NCBI RefSeq assembly: GCF_020880815.1
Contig: NZ_JAJITD010000008.1
Span: 62,001-126,000, forward strand
DNA length: 64,000 nucleotides
Direction of reading: 5' to 3'
Origin: Paraburkholderia sejongensis
GTDB lineage: Bacteria; Pseudomonadota; Gammaproteobacteria; Burkholderiales; Burkholderiaceae
A program made the position numbers and the translations under genes. The notes beneath the pieces are model-generated. The model had not been told where the DNA came from. It ran no database searches and saw nothing but the letters and a program-made list of their open reading frames with translations. Shown in pieces: positions 42,137-50,857 of the stretch. The stretch's first letter is position 1; each line of letters starts with the position of its first letter.

Positions 42137-42761
42137 GATGCGTTCCGCCACGGTTGCCGGGGAGTGTAATTTCGCGAGCAATGCAAGGCGGGCCGCGGCA
42201 CCGGTGGCCCGGCGGCGGAACAGGAGGCGTCGAGAAAAAAACCAACGCCTGTGCCTCGCGAACTGGTCGCGAAAGAACACTCGTCTGGATTGTGCTGACT
42301 TTGCACCTGCGTGGCCGTGGAAGGGGGGCAGGTACATGACGGACGCCGGATGGCCGATAGCTCGACGCAGCGCCACTGGAAGGCTTGAAACGAAAAAGGC
42401 CGGTCTTGAATTTTTCCGCTTGCGCGGGGAAACGACCGACGAGCCTTCTTGTTTAAAAAACAGCTCGATTCAGGTTGGCGAAGGCACTGTACGAAGGGCG
42501 CCGGGCCGGTTTGAAGCGAACGCGAATGAAGGTGAATTGCCGTTGAAACGACGCACATGTTAGCACGATGGGCGAGGATCGTGCAAACCGGGCCTTGAGG
42601 GCACCCCGTGCGATGCCGCTCAATCCATTGCGGGGCGGGGCTTTCAGCGGGGTCGCAACGGTTTAAAAAACGGACCATTTAGAACATTTTCGACGTCGAT
42701 TTTTTGAGACGAAGGCAGTTTGTGGGCGCAACGCAGGCGCAACGCAGTCGAAGCGCAGACG
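42137..42761. other. intergenic region upstream of proP
   Basis: 625 bases between proP and the yggX terminator. No protein-like frame, tRNA or array is evident. It is less GC-rich near 42660-42710 (for example TTTAGAACATTTTCGACG), which may hold a promoter, but no clear -35/-10 pair stands out. Confidence 0.5.
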
Positions 42762-42793
42762 AAAAAAATCCGCGCTCGCGGCGCGGATTTTTT
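42762..42793 (-). terminator. terminator of argA-yggX (works both ways)
   Basis: AAATCCGCGC and GCGCGGATTT pair over TCGCG, with an A-run on the left and a T-run on the right, so the minus-strand transcript from yggX ends in Ts. Confidence 0.88.
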
Positions 42794-42862
42794 GGTGCTG
42801 CGGATGGCGCGCCGGAAATTGCCGTGGCGCTTACGTGGCGAACGAAACGGTCGCCAGTTGGC

Positions 42863-43135
42863 TCAGGCCGACGGCGGCACGTAGCCCGACGCGGTGTCCG
42901 CGCCTTCGCCGAAGAAGAACTTTTCGGTCTGCTTCATCAGGTACTGGCGCGCGCGCGGATCGGCCATGTTCAGGCGGTTTTCGTTGATCAGCATGGTCTG
43001 CTGCTTCAACCAGTCCTGCCACGCCTGTTTCGAGATGCTTTCGTAGATCCGCTTGCCGAGTTCGCCCGGCAGCGGCGGGAAATCGAGGCCTTCGGCTTCC
43101 TTGCCGAGCTTCGCGCATTGAACCATACGAGTCAT
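42863..43135 (-). CDS. yggX: Fe(2+)-trafficking protein YggX
   Basis: 90 residues, the same length as E. coli YggX (91). It starts MTRMVQCAKLGKEAEGLDFPPLPGELGKRIYESISKQAWQDWLKQQTMLINENRLNM, which includes the single conserved Cys7 and the family core. YggX protects iron-sulfur clusters and is proposed to bind ferrous iron. AGGAGAA lies seven bases before the ATG at 43135. It is 63 bases downstream of argA on the same strand, an arrangement that suggests co-transcription, and a terminator follows. Confidence 0.96.
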   Translation of the reverse strand: MTRMVQCAKLGKEAEGLDFPPLPGELGKRIYESISKQAWQDWLKQQTMLINENRLNMADPRARQYLMKQTEKFFFGEGADTASGYVPPSA

Positions 43136-43198
43136 GCTGTGCTTCTCCTGTAATCGATGTGGGGTGGGCAATCGCCAGTGCTGTGCAGATGGGGCCGC

Positions 43199-44587
43199 TT
43201 AGATATGTTTCATCAGCACCAGCGACTTGCGCTGCCAGTTATAGAGACGGCGGCGGTCTTCGGGCAGATCGTCGACCGTGGCCTTGACGAAGCCGCGCTT
43301 GAGGAACCAGTGTTCGGTGCGGGTGGTGAGCACGAAAATACGCGTCAGGCCGCGCGCCCGCGCGCGTTGCTCGATGCGTTTGAGCAGGCGTTCGCCGTCG
43401 CCGGTGCCTTGCGCTTCGGGGGCGACCGTCAGGCATGCCATCTCGCCGATCCGCTCCTGCGAATACGGATACAGCGCCGCGCAGCCGAACAGCACGCCGT
43501 CGTGCTCGATCACCGAGAAATGGTCGATGTCGCGCTCGATCTGGTGACGGCCGCGCCGCACCAGCGTGCCATCCGCTTCGAGCGGCTCGATCAGCGCGAG
43601 AATGCCGCCGACGTCGTCCGGCGTCGCTTCGCGCAGACTTTCCAGATTCTCATACGAGATCATCGTGCCGACGCCGTCGTGCAGGAACAGTTCGAGCAGC
43701 AGGCTGCCGTCGAGCGCGTACGGGATGATGTGCGCGCGCGGCACGCCGCCGCGGCACGCGCGGATCGAATGCTTCAGATAGAACGCGGTGTCGCCGGTCA
43801 GCTCGCCGCTTTCGTGCAGCTTGTACGCGTCGTCGAGCGACAGTTCGCGGATCAGTTCCGCGCCCTCTTCGCCGGGTTCCATCAGGCCCGGCGTTTCGGT
43901 CAGGAACACGATCTTGTCGGCGCGCAGCGCGATCGCGGCGGCCGAGGCTACGTCTTCCATCGACAGATTGAACGCCTCGCCGGTCGGCGAGAAACCGAGC
44001 GGCGACAGCAGCACCAGCTTGCGGCTCGCGAGCGAGTGGCGGATCGAATCCGCGTCGATCTTGCGCACGAGGCCGGTGTGCTGGAAATCGACGCCGTCCA
44101 GAATGCCGACCGGACGCGCGGTCACGAAGTTGCCCGACACGACGCTGATGTGCGCGTGCGCCATCGGCGTGTTCGGCAAGCCCTGGCTGATCGCGGCCTC
44201 GATGTCCAGACGCACTTCGCCGGCCGCTTCTTTCGCGGATTCGAGCGCGCGGGCATCGGTTATGCGCATGCCGTGGGAGAACTCCGACTCGACGCCGTGC
44301 AGGCTCATCTGCTCTTCGACCTGCGGGCGCGACCCGTGCACCAGCACGATCTGGATGCCCATTGCCTGGAGCAGCGCGATGTCCGACACGAGCGCATTCA
44401 GCAAGCCCTGATGCACCACTTCGCCGCCGAAACCGACGACGAACGTCTTGTTGCGGAACGCGTGGATGTAAGGGGCGACTGAACGCATCCAGTCGACGAA
44501 TTGCGCGTGCTGGGCGAGGGTTTCCGGTGTGCCGGCGGGGGCCGGAACGCTCGCGGGCGCGGGGACGAGGTCGGTTTGGGAATTCAT
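43199..44587 (-). CDS. argA: amino-acid N-acetyltransferase (N-acetylglutamate synthase)
   Basis: First enzyme of arginine synthesis, acetylating glutamate. 462 residues. After a Pro/Ala-rich leader comes an amino-acid-kinase-like domain (about 30-300; FVVGFGGEVV, IQIVLVHGSRPQVEEQM, NFVTARPVGILDGVDFQHTG, KLVLLSPLGFSPTGEAFN), where arginine feedback binds in ArgA. A GNAT domain (about 315-462) follows with the acetyl-CoA loop LTVAPEAQGTGDGERLLKRIEQRA. The ATG at 44587 sits only eight bases past a minus-strand TATAAT, so its mRNA would be nearly leaderless. It is divergent from hrpA across a 23-bp gap and is followed by yggX. Confidence 0.96.
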   Translation of the reverse strand: MNSQTDLVPAPASVPAPAGTPETLAQHAQFVDWMRSVAPYIHAFRNKTFVVGFGGEVVHQGLLNALVSDIALLQAMGIQIVLVHGSRPQVEEQMSLHGVESEFSHGMRITDARALESAKEAAGEVRLDIEAAISQGLPNTPMAHAHISVVSGNFVTARPVGILDGVDFQHTGLVRKIDADSIRHSLASRKLVLLSPLGFSPTGEAFNLSMEDVASAAAIALRADKIVFLTETPGLMEPGEEGAELIRELSLDDAYKLHESGELTGDTAFYLKHSIRACRGGVPRAHIIPYALDGSLLLELFLHDGVGTMISYENLESLREATPDDVGGILALIEPLEADGTLVRRGRHQIERDIDHFSVIEHDGVLFGCAALYPYSQERIGEMACLTVAPEAQGTGDGERLLKRIEQRARARGLTRIFVLTTRTEHWFLKRGFVKATVDDLPEDRRRLYNWQRKSLVLMKHI

Positions 44588-44594
44588 GCCCGGG

Positions 44595-44602
44595 ATTATA
44601 AT
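44595..44602. promoter_or_regulatory. shared symmetric -10 block between argA and hrpA
   Basis: ATTATAAT contains TATAAT on the plus strand (44597-44602) and, through its complement, TATAAT on the minus strand (44595-44600). It occupies the middle of the 23-bp gap between the two start codons. -35 matches are weak on both sides (TTTGGG at 44575-44580 for hrpA). Confidence 0.5.
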
Positions 44603-44610
44603 GCGCCCCC

Positions 44611-47600
44611 ATGTCGAATGTACCCAAAAGCCCTGCTGAGGCGAACGAGAAACCGGCGTCCGGCGCCGCTCAAAAGAACCCCGGTGACGCGTCGCGCGGC
44701 ACTGCGCAGGGCACCGAATCCAACCCGCCGCGCGCGTCGCGCGAGCGGTCCGCCGCGTCGTTGTCCGCGCAGTTGTCCGAACTGAAAAATACTCTGGTGG
44801 TGGCGCGCGGCGCCGATCGACCGTTGACCGGCGGCGCGGCGAAGTATGCCGATACCGGTGGGCAGGCTGAGCAGGCTGGGAAGCCGGCGCAGGCTTCGAA
44901 GGCGACGGCGGTGTCGGCGGCGCGAGCAGAACCGCAAGCGCAGGCACAACCGCAAGCGCAAGGACAACCGCAAGCGCAACCGCAAGCGGAAAATACGCGG
45001 CGCGATGGCGGCCGTGAAGCCGGGCGGGATCGCGGGCGCGGGCAACGCGAAGGCGGACAGTCGCCGCACGCGGCGGCAACGCCTGAGCAGAAGTCGCCGG
45101 CCGTGGCGGGGCACGAGCGCAACGGGCCTCGTCACGAAGGCCGGGGCGAGAGCGGCGAAGGGCGGCGCGATCCGCACACGCAACAGAAACCGCGTGTCAT
45201 TGCCGAAGTTCGCCGGCCGAACGCACCGCGCGACGCGCAGAAAACCCGCGAACCGGGCACGCCACGCGAACCTCGCGCGATAGCCGAAGCACGCAAGCCG
45301 AACGCACCGCGCGACGCGAAGCAAGCGCGCGAGCCCCATGAAGCACGCACAACGGCCGAAGCTCGTCAGCCAAACGCACCACGCGAGGGGCGGGAAGCAC
45401 ACGAACCGCGCGCACAACGCGAAGCACACGCAACAGCCGAAGCACGCAAGCCGAACGCACCGCGCGACGCGCAGCAAGCGCGCGGGCCGCGCACGCAACA
45501 CGAACCACCCGCAACCGCCGAGGCCCGCCAGCCTCGCGCACCGCGCGAAGCGCAGGACACGCGCCAGCCGCGTGCAACGGTGGAACCCCGCAAACCGAAC
45601 CCACCACGCGAGCCCCGCGAGCCACGTCCCCCGCGCGTGATCACCCCCAACCCGATCCCGCCGATCACCTTCCCCGAAGCGCTGCCGGTGTCCGGCCGCC
45701 GCGACGAGATCGCGCGCGCGATCGCGCAAAACCAGGTGGTGATCGTGTCGGGCGAAACGGGCTCGGGCAAGACCACCCAGCTGCCGAAAATCTGCCTGAC
45801 GCTGGGCCGCGGTCTCGGCGCCGGCGGCAGCGGCCTGATCGGCCATACGCAGCCGCGCCGGATCGCCGCGTCGGCGACCGGGCGGCGCATCGCCGAGGAA
45901 CTCGGCACGCCGTTCGGCGAAGTGGTCGGCTACAAGGTGCGCTTTAACGACAACCTCGCGGCGGGTGCATCGGTCAAGCTGATGACCGACGGCATTCTGC
46001 TCGCCGAAACGCAGACCGATCCGCTGCTGAAGGCGTACGACACGCTGATCATCGACGAGGCGCACGAGCGCAGCCTGAACATCGACTTCCTGCTCGGCTA
46101 TCTGAAAGAGATCTTGCCGAAGCGCCCCGATCTGAAACTGATCGTGACGTCGGCGACGATCGATGCCGACCGCTTCGCGCGTCATTTCGGCAGCGACGAC
46201 AAACCCGCGCCGGTGATCGAAGTGAGCGGGCGCCTGTATCCGGTCGAGGTCCGCTATCGGCCGGTCGTCGAGGACAGCCCGGCGGTGAAAAACGCGCAAG
46301 GCACCGCGAGCGGCGCATCGTCCGCGGGCCGCGAGCGCCCGAAGACCCAGCGCGAGACCGACCGCGATCTGATGGAAGCGATCGTCGACGGGGTCGACGA
46401 GCTGTGCCGCGAAGGCCCCGGCGACGTGCTCGTGTTCCTGCCCGGCGAGCGCGAGATCCGCGATGCCGCCGAGGCGCTGCGCAAGCATCATCCGCCGCAC
46501 ACGGAAATCCTGCCGCTGTTCGCGCGACTGTCCGCGGCCGAGCAGGAGCGCGTATTCCGCGCATCGAACGCGCGCCGCATCGTGCTCGCGACCAACGTCG
46601 CCGAAACCTCGCTGACGGTGCCCGGCATTCGCTATGTGGTCGACACCGGCCTCGCGCGCGTGAAGCGTTACTCGTACCGCAACAAGGTCGAGCAGCTGCA
46701 GGTCGAGTCGATTTCGCAGGCCGCCGCGAATCAGCGCGCCGGGCGATGCGGGCGGGTCGCCGACGGCATCTGTATCCGACTGTATGAGGAAAGCGACTAC
46801 CAGGGTCGCGTGCGCTTTACCGATCCGGAGATTCTGCGTTCGTCGCTGGCATCAGTGATTCTGCGGATGAAGTCGCTGAATCTGACGGCGATCGAAACCT
46901 TCCCGTTCATCGAGCCGCCGCCAGGCCGCGCGATTTCCGACGGCTATCAGCTGCTCAACGAACTCGGCGCGGTCGACGACGACAACGACCTGACCCCGCT
47001 CGGCCGCGAACTTGCGCGCCTGCCGCTCGATCCGCGCGTCGGCCGGATGATTCTGGCCGCGCGCGATCAGCACGCGCTGAAGGAAGTGCTGATCATCGCG
47101 AGCGCGCTGTCGGTGCAGGACCCGCGCGACCGCCCGATCGAAGCGCAAGAGCAGGCCGATCAGGCGCATCGCCGTTTCGCCGACGAGCGCTCCGAATTCC
47201 TGCAGTGGCTGAAAATCTGGAACTGGTTCGACGAAGCGATCGCGCACAAGAAATCGAACCGTCAGTTGCAGGACGAATGCCGCAAGAATTTCCTGTCGCA
47301 ACTGCGGCTGCGCGAATGGCGCGACGTGCACTCGCAACTGCTGACGGTGGTGCGCGAACACGGCTGGCGCCTGAACGAAGCGGAAGCGACGTTCGAGCAG
47401 ATTCATCTGGCACTGCTAACGGGTCTGCTGGGCAATCTCGGTCTGAAGGCCGACGACGAGCCGTACTACCTCGGCGCGCGCGGCATCAAGTTCTATCTGT
47501 GGCCGGGCTCGGCGCTGGTGAAAAAGGCCGGCAAGTGGGTGATGGCCGCCGAACTGGTCGAAACCAGCCGGCTGTACGCGCGCTGTATCGCGAAGATCGA

Positions 47601-49632
47601 GCCGGAGTGGGTCGAGACGGTCGGCGCGCATCTGCTGAAGAAATCGCTGTCCGAACCGCATTGGGAAAAGCGCCCGGCGCAGGTGTCCGCGTTCGAGCGG
47701 GCGATGCTGTACGGGCTGCCGATCTATCACCGGCGCCGTGTCGCGTTCGGCAAGCAGGACCCGGCGCGGGCGCGCGAGCTGTTCATTCGCGGCGCGCTGG
47801 TCGAAGGCGAGTTCGACACGAAGCTCGCGTTTTTCGCGCACAACCGCAAGCTGCTTGCCGATATCGAGCAGCTCGAACACAAGTCGCGCCGTCAGGACGT
47901 GCTGGTCGACGACGAGCTGATTTTCGCGTTCTACGATCAGGCGCTGCCCGACGGTATTTACACCGGTGCATCGTTCGAGCGCTGGTATCGCGACGAGGTG
48001 AAAAAGAGCGGCCAGCCGGAGGACAAGCTGCGGCTGCTGTATCTGTCGCGCGATGACCTGATGCGCCACGAAGCGGCCGGCGTGACGACCGAGCTGTTTC
48101 CGAAGCGGCTGACGATGGCCGGCATCGAAATGGCGCTCACCTACCACTTCGAGCCGGGCACGCCGCGCGACGGCGTGACGCTCGCGGTGCCGCTCTACGC
48201 GCTGAACCAGGTCGACGCGCGCCGCTGCGAATGGCTGGTGCCGGGGATGATCAAGGAGAAGGCGCAGTTGCTGCTGAAGTCGCTGCCGCAGAAACTGCGC
48301 CGCCATTGCGTGCCGCTGCCCGATTACGCGGCCGGTTTCGCCGAGCGGCATGCGATGCCGCGCTTCGGCGCGGGCGGCCTGCTCGAAGCGCTGATCGCCG
48401 ACGTGCGCGAGCAGACCCAGGTCGCGCTGAAGCAGTCCGACTTCAAGCTCGAGACGCTGCCCGCGCACCTGTTCATGAACTTCAAGGTGATCGACGAGCA
48501 CGGCCGGCAGCTCGCGATGGGACGCAACCTGTCGCAACTGCGCGCCGAACTCGGCGGCCAGGCGCAGCAGCATTTCCAGAAGCTGGTGTCGAGCGCGGCC
48601 GGCGCGGCTCTGGCCGATGCGGGCGGCGGCGGGGTGGCGACGCCCGCGCAGGCGGGGCAGGCGGCTCACGCGGCTCAGTCGGCGCCGGCGGGTGCGACCG
48701 GCGCGGCGCGTTCGGCGTCGGGCGGCAAGGGCGCGAACGCGCCGCAAACCGCCGCGCACGATGGCGCGCCCGGCACCGCGCTGTATCAAAACCTGACCAC
48801 GTGGAATTTCGGCAAGCTGCCCGAGCTGCTCGAAATCCGTCGCGGCGGCCAGACGCTGTTCGGCTATCCGGCGCTGGTCGATCGCGGCACGCATTGCGAC
48901 GTCGAAGTGTTCGACTCGCCGGAAGAGGCGGCGCGAATTCATCGCGCGGGCTTGCGCCGGCTGTTCGCGTTGCAACTGAAGGAGCCGATCAAATATCTGG
49001 AGAAGAACCTGCCGGGCCTGCGCGAAATGGCGATGCAGTTCATGCCGCGCGGCACCCAGGAGGAACTGCGCGATCAATTGATCGACACCGCGCTCGATCG
49101 CGCGTGTCTGCAGGACCCGCTGCCGGACGACGACGGCAGTTTCCACACTCGCCGCGACGAAGGGCGCAGCCGCCTGACGCTGCTCGCGCAGGAAATCTCG
49201 CGGCTGGTCGGCCAGATCCTCGCCGAATACGCGGGCCTCGCGAAAAAGATGCTGCATGCCAAGCCGTTCGCGGCCGCCTACGCGGATCTACAGAGTCAGC
49301 TCGATGCGCTGATCGGCAAGCGCTTCATCATCGATACGCCGTACCCGCAGCTCGCGCATTTCCCGCGCTATCTGAAAGGGATCGCGCTGCGGATCGACAA
49401 GCTGCGCGCGGACCCGGCGCGCGACGCGCGCCAGTTCGCCGAATTCCAGCCGTTGCAGCAGCACTATCAGCGCGCGGTGTCGCAGCGCGGCGGGGTGGTC
49501 GATCCGCGTCTGGCGGAATTCCGTTGGCTGCTCGAAGAACTGCGGATTTCGCTGTTCGCGCAGGAGCTGCGCACGCCGATGCCGGTATCGGTGAAACGGC
49601 TGCACAAGGTGTGGGAATCGATGCAGCGCTAG
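44611..49632 (+). CDS. hrpA: DEAH-box ATP-dependent RNA helicase HrpA with repetitive N-terminal extension
   Basis: 1673 residues against about 1300 in E. coli HrpA. Residues 1-350 are an extra low-complexity region, first Gln/Ala/Arg-rich (QAQAQPQAQ) and then six degenerate AEARxPNAPR repeats. The helicase core has Walker A GETGSGKTT near 383, DEAH at IIDEAHERS, SATIDADRFARHFG, and QRAGRCGRV (motif VI). HA2 and OB-fold regions follow, then the long HrpA-specific C-terminal domain ending LRTPMPVSVKRLHKVWESMQ. A second Ala/Gly-rich insert lies near 1330-1390. In E. coli HrpA acts on stalled or colliding ribosomes. It is divergent from argA with a 23-bp spacer. No Shine-Dalgarno is visible, so a leaderless message is possible. 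Confidence 0.95.
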   Translation: MSNVPKSPAEANEKPASGAAQKNPGDASRGTAQGTESNPPRASRERSAASLSAQLSELKNTLVVARGADRPLTGGAAKYADTGGQAEQAGKPAQASKATAVSAARAEPQAQAQPQAQGQPQAQPQAENTRRDGGREAGRDRGRGQREGGQSPHAAATPEQKSPAVAGHERNGPRHEGRGESGEGRRDPHTQQKPRVIAEVRRPNAPRDAQKTREPGTPREPRAIAEARKPNAPRDAKQAREPHEARTTAEARQPNAPREGREAHEPRAQREAHATAEARKPNAPRDAQQARGPRTQHEPPATAEARQPRAPREAQDTRQPRATVEPRKPNPPREPREPRPPRVITPNPIPPITFPEALPVSGRRDEIARAIAQNQVVIVSGETGSGKTTQLPKICLTLGRGLGAGGSGLIGHTQPRRIAASATGRRIAEELGTPFGEVVGYKVRFNDNLAAGASVKLMTDGILLAETQTDPLLKAYDTLIIDEAHERSLNIDFLLGYLKEILPKRPDLKLIVTSATIDADRFARHFGSDDKPAPVIEVSGRLYPVEVRYRPVVEDSPAVKNAQGTASGASSAGRERPKTQRETDRDLMEAIVDGVDELCREGPGDVLVFLPGEREIRDAAEALRKHHPPHTEILPLFARLSAAEQERVFRASNARRIVLATNVAETSLTVPGIRYVVDTGLARVKRYSYRNKVEQLQVESISQAAANQRAGRCGRVADGICIRLYEESDYQGRVRFTDPEILRSSLASVILRMKSLNLTAIETFPFIEPPPGRAISDGYQLLNELGAVDDDNDLTPLGRELARLPLDPRVGRMILAARDQHALKEVLIIASALSVQDPRDRPIEAQEQADQAHRRFADERSEFLQWLKIWNWFDEAIAHKKSNRQLQDECRKNFLSQLRLREWRDVHSQLLTVVREHGWRLNEAEATFEQIHLALLTGLLGNLGLKADDEPYYLGARGIKFYLWPGSALVKKAGKWVMAAELVETSRLYARCIAKIEPEWVETVGAHLLKKSLSEPHWEKRPAQVSAFERAMLYGLPIYHRRRVAFGKQDPARARELFIRGALVEGEFDTKLAFFAHNRKLLADIEQLEHKSRRQDVLVDDELIFAFYDQALPDGIYTGASFERWYRDEVKKSGQPEDKLRLLYLSRDDLMRHEAAGVTTELFPKRLTMAGIEMALTYHFEPGTPRDGVTLAVPLYALNQVDARRCEWLVPGMIKEKAQLLLKSLPQKLRRHCVPLPDYAAGFAERHAMPRFGAGGLLEALIADVREQTQVALKQSDFKLETLPAHLFMNFKVIDEHGRQLAMGRNLSQLRAELGGQAQQHFQKLVSSAAGAALADAGGGGVATPAQAGQAAHAAQSAPAGATGAARSASGGKGANAPQTAAHDGAPGTALYQNLTTWNFGKLPELLEIRRGGQTLFGYPALVDRGTHCDVEVFDSPEEAARIHRAGLRRLFALQLKEPIKYLEKNLPGLREMAMQFMPRGTQEELRDQLIDTALDRACLQDPLPDDDGSFHTRRDEGRSRLTLLAQEISRLVGQILAEYAGLAKKMLHAKPFAAAYADLQSQLDALIGKRFIIDTPYPQLAHFPRYLKGIALRIDKLRADPARDARQFAEFQPLQQHYQRAVSQRGGVVDPRLAEFRWLLEELRISLFAQELRTPMPVSVKRLHKVWESMQR
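45196..45640 (+). repeat. degenerate 63-81-bp tandem repeats encoding AEARxPNAPR units
   Basis: Six in-frame units of 21-27 codons lie in the hrpA N-terminal extension, at about residues 196-343. Each begins near (A/V)(I/T)AEARxPNAPR and continues with Arg, Glu, Gln and Pro. The last two copies are more diverged. Confidence 0.8.
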
Positions 49633-49680
49633 CGGGCGCAGCGGCCCCGCTCGCTAGCGCCCCGGTCATTTTTCCGGGGC
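49628..49680 (+). terminator. two adjacent hairpins at the end of hrpA
   Basis: GCTAGCG / CGCTAGC (49628-49658) overlaps the stop codon. GCCCCGG / CCGGGGC (49659-49680) follows directly, with the T-run inside its loop. Neither is a canonical terminator, but together they fill the space after hrpA. Confidence 0.45.
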
Positions 49681-49756
49681 GGCGGCCACGATTTGCGTCA
49701 ACCGCTCGGCGCGGCAAACGTTCTACAATGACAGTTGTTCTCCGAAGCGAGTTTTC

Positions 49757-50776
49757 ATGCGTAAATTTTTTCTTCCCGGCTTGACTGCCACGTTCGCCGC
49801 GACCGCCGCGCTGGTCGCCGCCGCAGGCTTTTTTTCTCCGGCGGCCCACGCCAATAACGTGATCGTGCTCAATTCCGGCGAAGCGACGCTGAGTCTGATC
49901 GACGAGAGCAGCCGCCAGGTCATCGGCACGGTGCCCACCGGCAAGGAACCCCATCACCTGATGGCAACGCCGGACAATTCCTCGCTGATCGTCGCGAATT
50001 CGGTGTCGAACAATCTGATGTTCGTCGACCCGAAAACCGGCCAGTTGCAGCGCTGGGTCGAGAACATCGAAGATCCGTATCAGATCGGCTTCTCGCCGGA
50101 CCGCAAGTGGCTCGTGACCACCGGCCTGCGGCTCGATCGGCTCGACATCTATCACTACGACAGCCAGAAGAACCAGATGACGCTGGCGTCGCGTCTGCCG
50201 CTCGCGGTGATGCCGAGCCACATGGCGTTCACGAATGACAGCAAAACGGTATTCGTCACGCTGCAGGTCTCGGGCGAACTCGCCGCGATCGACCTCGCTA
50301 CGCAAACCGTGAAGTGGAAGATGAAGGTCGGCAAGGTGCCGGCGGGTCTGTGGATGACGCCGGGCGAGAAGTATCTGCTGGTCGGCATGACCGGCGAGGA
50401 TTACGTCGCGGTGGTCGACTGGCGCAACCAGAAGGTCGTCAAGACGATCCACACCGGCAAGGGCGCGCACAACTTCCGCTCGCTGGCGGACGGCAAGCAC
50501 GTCGCGGTATCGAACCGGGTCGCGAGCACGATCAGCATCATCGACGAAGATACGCTCACCAACGTCGGCGACATCACGGGCCTGATGCCGGGCCCGGACG
50601 ACATGGAACTTTCCGCCGACAAACGCTATCTGTGGGTTACGTTCCGCTTCGCGAAGCACATCGGCATCATCGATCTGAGCACGCGCAAGCTGATCCAGAC
50701 CATCGCGGTGGGCCGCTCGCCGCACGGCATCTACTTCTTCAATCGCGCGCCGGTCACCGCGCCTAACGGTGCCTGA
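49757..50776 (+). CDS. periplasmic YVTN-type beta-propeller protein
   Basis: 339 residues. A signal peptide (LTATFAATAALVAAAGFFSPAAHA, cleavage after AHA near 32) is followed by about seven beta-propeller blades of the YVTN class: NNVIVLNSGEATLSLIDESSRQVIGTVPTGKEPHHLMATPD, then repeats with IDLATQTVKWKMKVGKVPAGLWMTPGEKYLLV, VDWRNQKVVKTIHTGKGAHNF and IDLSTRKLIQTIAVGRSPHGIYFF. Such proteins are often electron-transfer partners or surface binders, but no heme or metal motif is seen. It is 81 bases upstream of a membrane hydroxylase gene on the same strand, so the two may act together. Confidence 0.85.
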   Translation: MRKFFLPGLTATFAATAALVAAAGFFSPAAHANNVIVLNSGEATLSLIDESSRQVIGTVPTGKEPHHLMATPDNSSLIVANSVSNNLMFVDPKTGQLQRWVENIEDPYQIGFSPDRKWLVTTGLRLDRLDIYHYDSQKNQMTLASRLPLAVMPSHMAFTNDSKTVFVTLQVSGELAAIDLATQTVKWKMKVGKVPAGLWMTPGEKYLLVGMTGEDYVAVVDWRNQKVVKTIHTGKGAHNFRSLADGKHVAVSNRVASTISIIDEDTLTNVGDITGLMPGPDDMELSADKRYLWVTFRFAKHIGIIDLSTRKLIQTIAVGRSPHGIYFFNRAPVTAPNGA

Positions 50777-50857
50777 CGAAGTTTCCAGGCGCCCGGCGGC
50801 TCACAGCAGCAGGGCGCCCGCGCGACACACGACGGACGCAGCAACCAGGCCAGCACC

